From the NCBI RefSeq assembly GCF_000611645.1, contig NW_014012910.1:3177-22041 (forward strand): a stretch of 18,865 bases of DNA, given 5' to 3'. Source of the DNA: Monoraphidium neglectum (taxonomy: Eukaryota; Chlorophyta; Chlorophyceae; Sphaeropleales; Selenastraceae). Positions within the stretch are counted from its first letter, which is position 1; each line of letters starts with the position of its first letter. A model generated the notes under the pieces. The model was not told the DNA's origin and ran no database searches. It worked only from the letters and a program-made list of their open reading frames with translations. Shown in pieces: positions 17,619 to 18,865 of the stretch. The position numbers and the translations under genes are program-made.

Positions 17619-18865
17619 TCATGTCGCCAGGTCCAGGTGTCCCAGCAGGTGGCCGAGCTCCCGCCTCTCTTCCATCCACTTCACAAACGACGGCCCCGCC
17701 GCGCCCTGGCCCCCGCCGCCGGCCCCACGGCCGCCGCCGACACCCGCCGCCGCCGCCGGCCCAGTCGCCGCCGCCTGGTCTATGAAGCTGCGGTACGCGA
17801 TCAGCAGGAAGTAGCGCTTGAGGTAGTGCACCCCGAGCTGGCGCGCGGCCCAGGCGGCGGTTTGGGGGTCGTCGGTGGCGGCGCCGGGGGCGGCCTCGGC
17901 GATGTGCTTGCAGGCCTTGATGTCCTCCCGCAGGTTGCCGATCTGGGAGCACCTGGGGGTGTTTCGGGGGATGGGGCGGGACGAGGGGTGTCAAGGATGG
18001 GGTGCAAGCGTGGATGTAAGACCGCGAGCTCGCGAGGATGGTGGTGCGTGCAGTGCGGGCGGGCGTGCTTGTGTTGCAGGCGAGGAGTCGCCAGCGAGCA
18101 CTTGCCAGCGAGCTCTTGGCAGCGAGGAGTTGCCAAGGGCGTTGGGCCACAGCTATTATCCCTACATGCGTGCGTGCACACACACACACACAAATACACA
18201 CACACACACTTTCTCCCTCTTTCTGTCACACACACGAAACCGAACGCACGCCCCGCCCCAGCCGCTCCATCCGCGCCCGGCCCCGCCCCCCCCCCCCACC
18301 TGTCAATGGCCTCGTCCACCGCCGCCTTGACCTCCGTCCCCTTGGGCAGCAGCCGGCTCACGCTGATGATCCCCCGGTACTCCCCCAAATCACTCATGCT
18401 GCGCTTCATCCGCTTCAGCGGCGGGCTGCCCTGCCCCCCCAGGATCGCCGCCGTTGCGGCCGCCGCGCTCGCCTTTGCCGGCGACACCCCGCGAGAACCA
18501 GGAGAGTAGCCCCGCGCCGGCGAGCCCCGCGCTGGCGACGCGCCCGCCGCGCCGGCGCCGCCCGGCCCCAGCGGCTCCGGCAGGCGGCCCTCGGGGCCTT
18601 GCGCGAGCAGGTACGTGCACAGCGACGCCGCCGCGAACCGCGCGCTCGACCCCGTCGCCGTCCGCGCCTGCACCAAGTGCACCACCCGCGGCGGCGGCGC
18701 GCCGCCCTCGCCGGGCGGCCGCAGCTCGAGCTGGGAGTTCAATTCCTGGAGGTCGCCGGCGACGGGGGTGCGGTCGCGCGACAGGGGGATGCGGCGGTAC
18801 GACACCCTGAACCCCTCCTCCGCCAGCTGGGCGGCCACGTCGCGGCACGTCGCCAGCACGCGCCG
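17619..18865 (-). CDS. Paladin-like protein (PTP-like phytase domains), C-terminal part (partial)
   Basis: Two exons, 18865-18300 and 17952-17619, join in phase (GACAG|GTGGGG donor, CCCCCAG acceptor) and give the last 299 residues; the 5' part lies beyond the right edge. The segment EEGFRVSYRRIPLSRDRTP is the conserved opening of a PTP-like phytase (paladin) domain. It is followed, where an active domain has a Cys-containing phosphate loop, by VQARTATGSSARFAAASLC, which lacks the loop Cys and Arg spacing. A Ser-Pro-rich insertion (SPARGSPARGYSPGSRG) is probably disordered. The end matches the family: RSMSDLGEYRGIISVSRLLP, NLREDIKACK, HYLKRYFLLIAYRSFID and a final FVKWMEERREL helix. Family members contain several such domains, active or degenerate, and are linked to inositol phosphate or phosphoinositide dephosphorylation. 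The visible domain looks inactive; earlier domains cannot be judged. Confidence 0.72.
18178..18211. repeat. CA dinucleotide tract in the paladin-like intron
   Basis: CA repeats, interrupted once by AAATA, lie inside the intron 17953-18299. On the coding strand this is GT-rich and nearer the donor, the opposite polarity to the tracts in the AGPase introns. Confidence 0.8.

Noticed and set aside
17431..18207. Minus-strand frame of 258 codons with a poly-Ser end
   Set aside because: It reads through the paladin-like intron and exon in the wrong frame; the Ser run is the CAG repeat read as AGC.

Overview
The window looks like nuclear DNA of a green alga (Chlorophyta). Genes are GC-rich and cut into short exons by many GT-AG introns with GTGAGN or GTGCGN donors. 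TGTAA, the usual chlorophyte poly(A) signal, follows several genes, and GT/CA microsatellites fill the introns. The gene content also fits: an LHCSR photoprotection protein and a plastid-type ADP-glucose pyrophosphorylase subunit. The genus cannot be fixed from the sequence alone. All gene models below were spliced by hand by matching reading phase at each junction and comparing with known families; there is no transcript evidence.

Layout. Positions 111-604 (minus) hold the first coding exon of a mitochondrially targeted phospholipid-scramblase-like protein that runs off the left edge. It faces, across a short divergent promoter, a plus-strand gene at 842-1751 for an unrecognised acidic, Gly/Arg-rich protein. 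From 1752 to 3174 there is little beyond a poly(A) signal, a CAGG repeat and one small plus-strand ORF (2721-2960). Positions 3175-7841 (minus) hold a 12-exon ADP-glucose pyrophosphorylase gene of large (regulatory) subunit type. Directly upstream of its first visible exon sits a complete 289-bp miniature LTR retrotransposon (7858-8146) with identical 71-bp LTRs and a 5-bp target duplication. Positions 8152-9607 are intergenic, including an AT-rich island. Positions 10111-12010 (minus) hold a complete six-exon LHCSR gene. Positions 13108-14725 (minus) hold a three-exon armadillo-like/MYND zinc-finger gene. Positions 14880-17618 contain no gene I can defend. Positions 17619-18865 (minus) hold the C-terminal part of a paladin-like (PTP-like phytase domain) protein that runs off the right edge.

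How it fits together. The two well-understood genes both concern photosynthetic energy: AGPase makes ADP-glucose for starch in the plastid, and LHCSR dissipates excess light as heat in the thylakoid. Nothing in the sequence shows that they are co-regulated, and the genes do not form an operon or cluster of one pathway. The most notable single item is the miniature LTR element beside the AGPase gene. It carries no protein and would need enzymes from an autonomous relative elsewhere in the genome.
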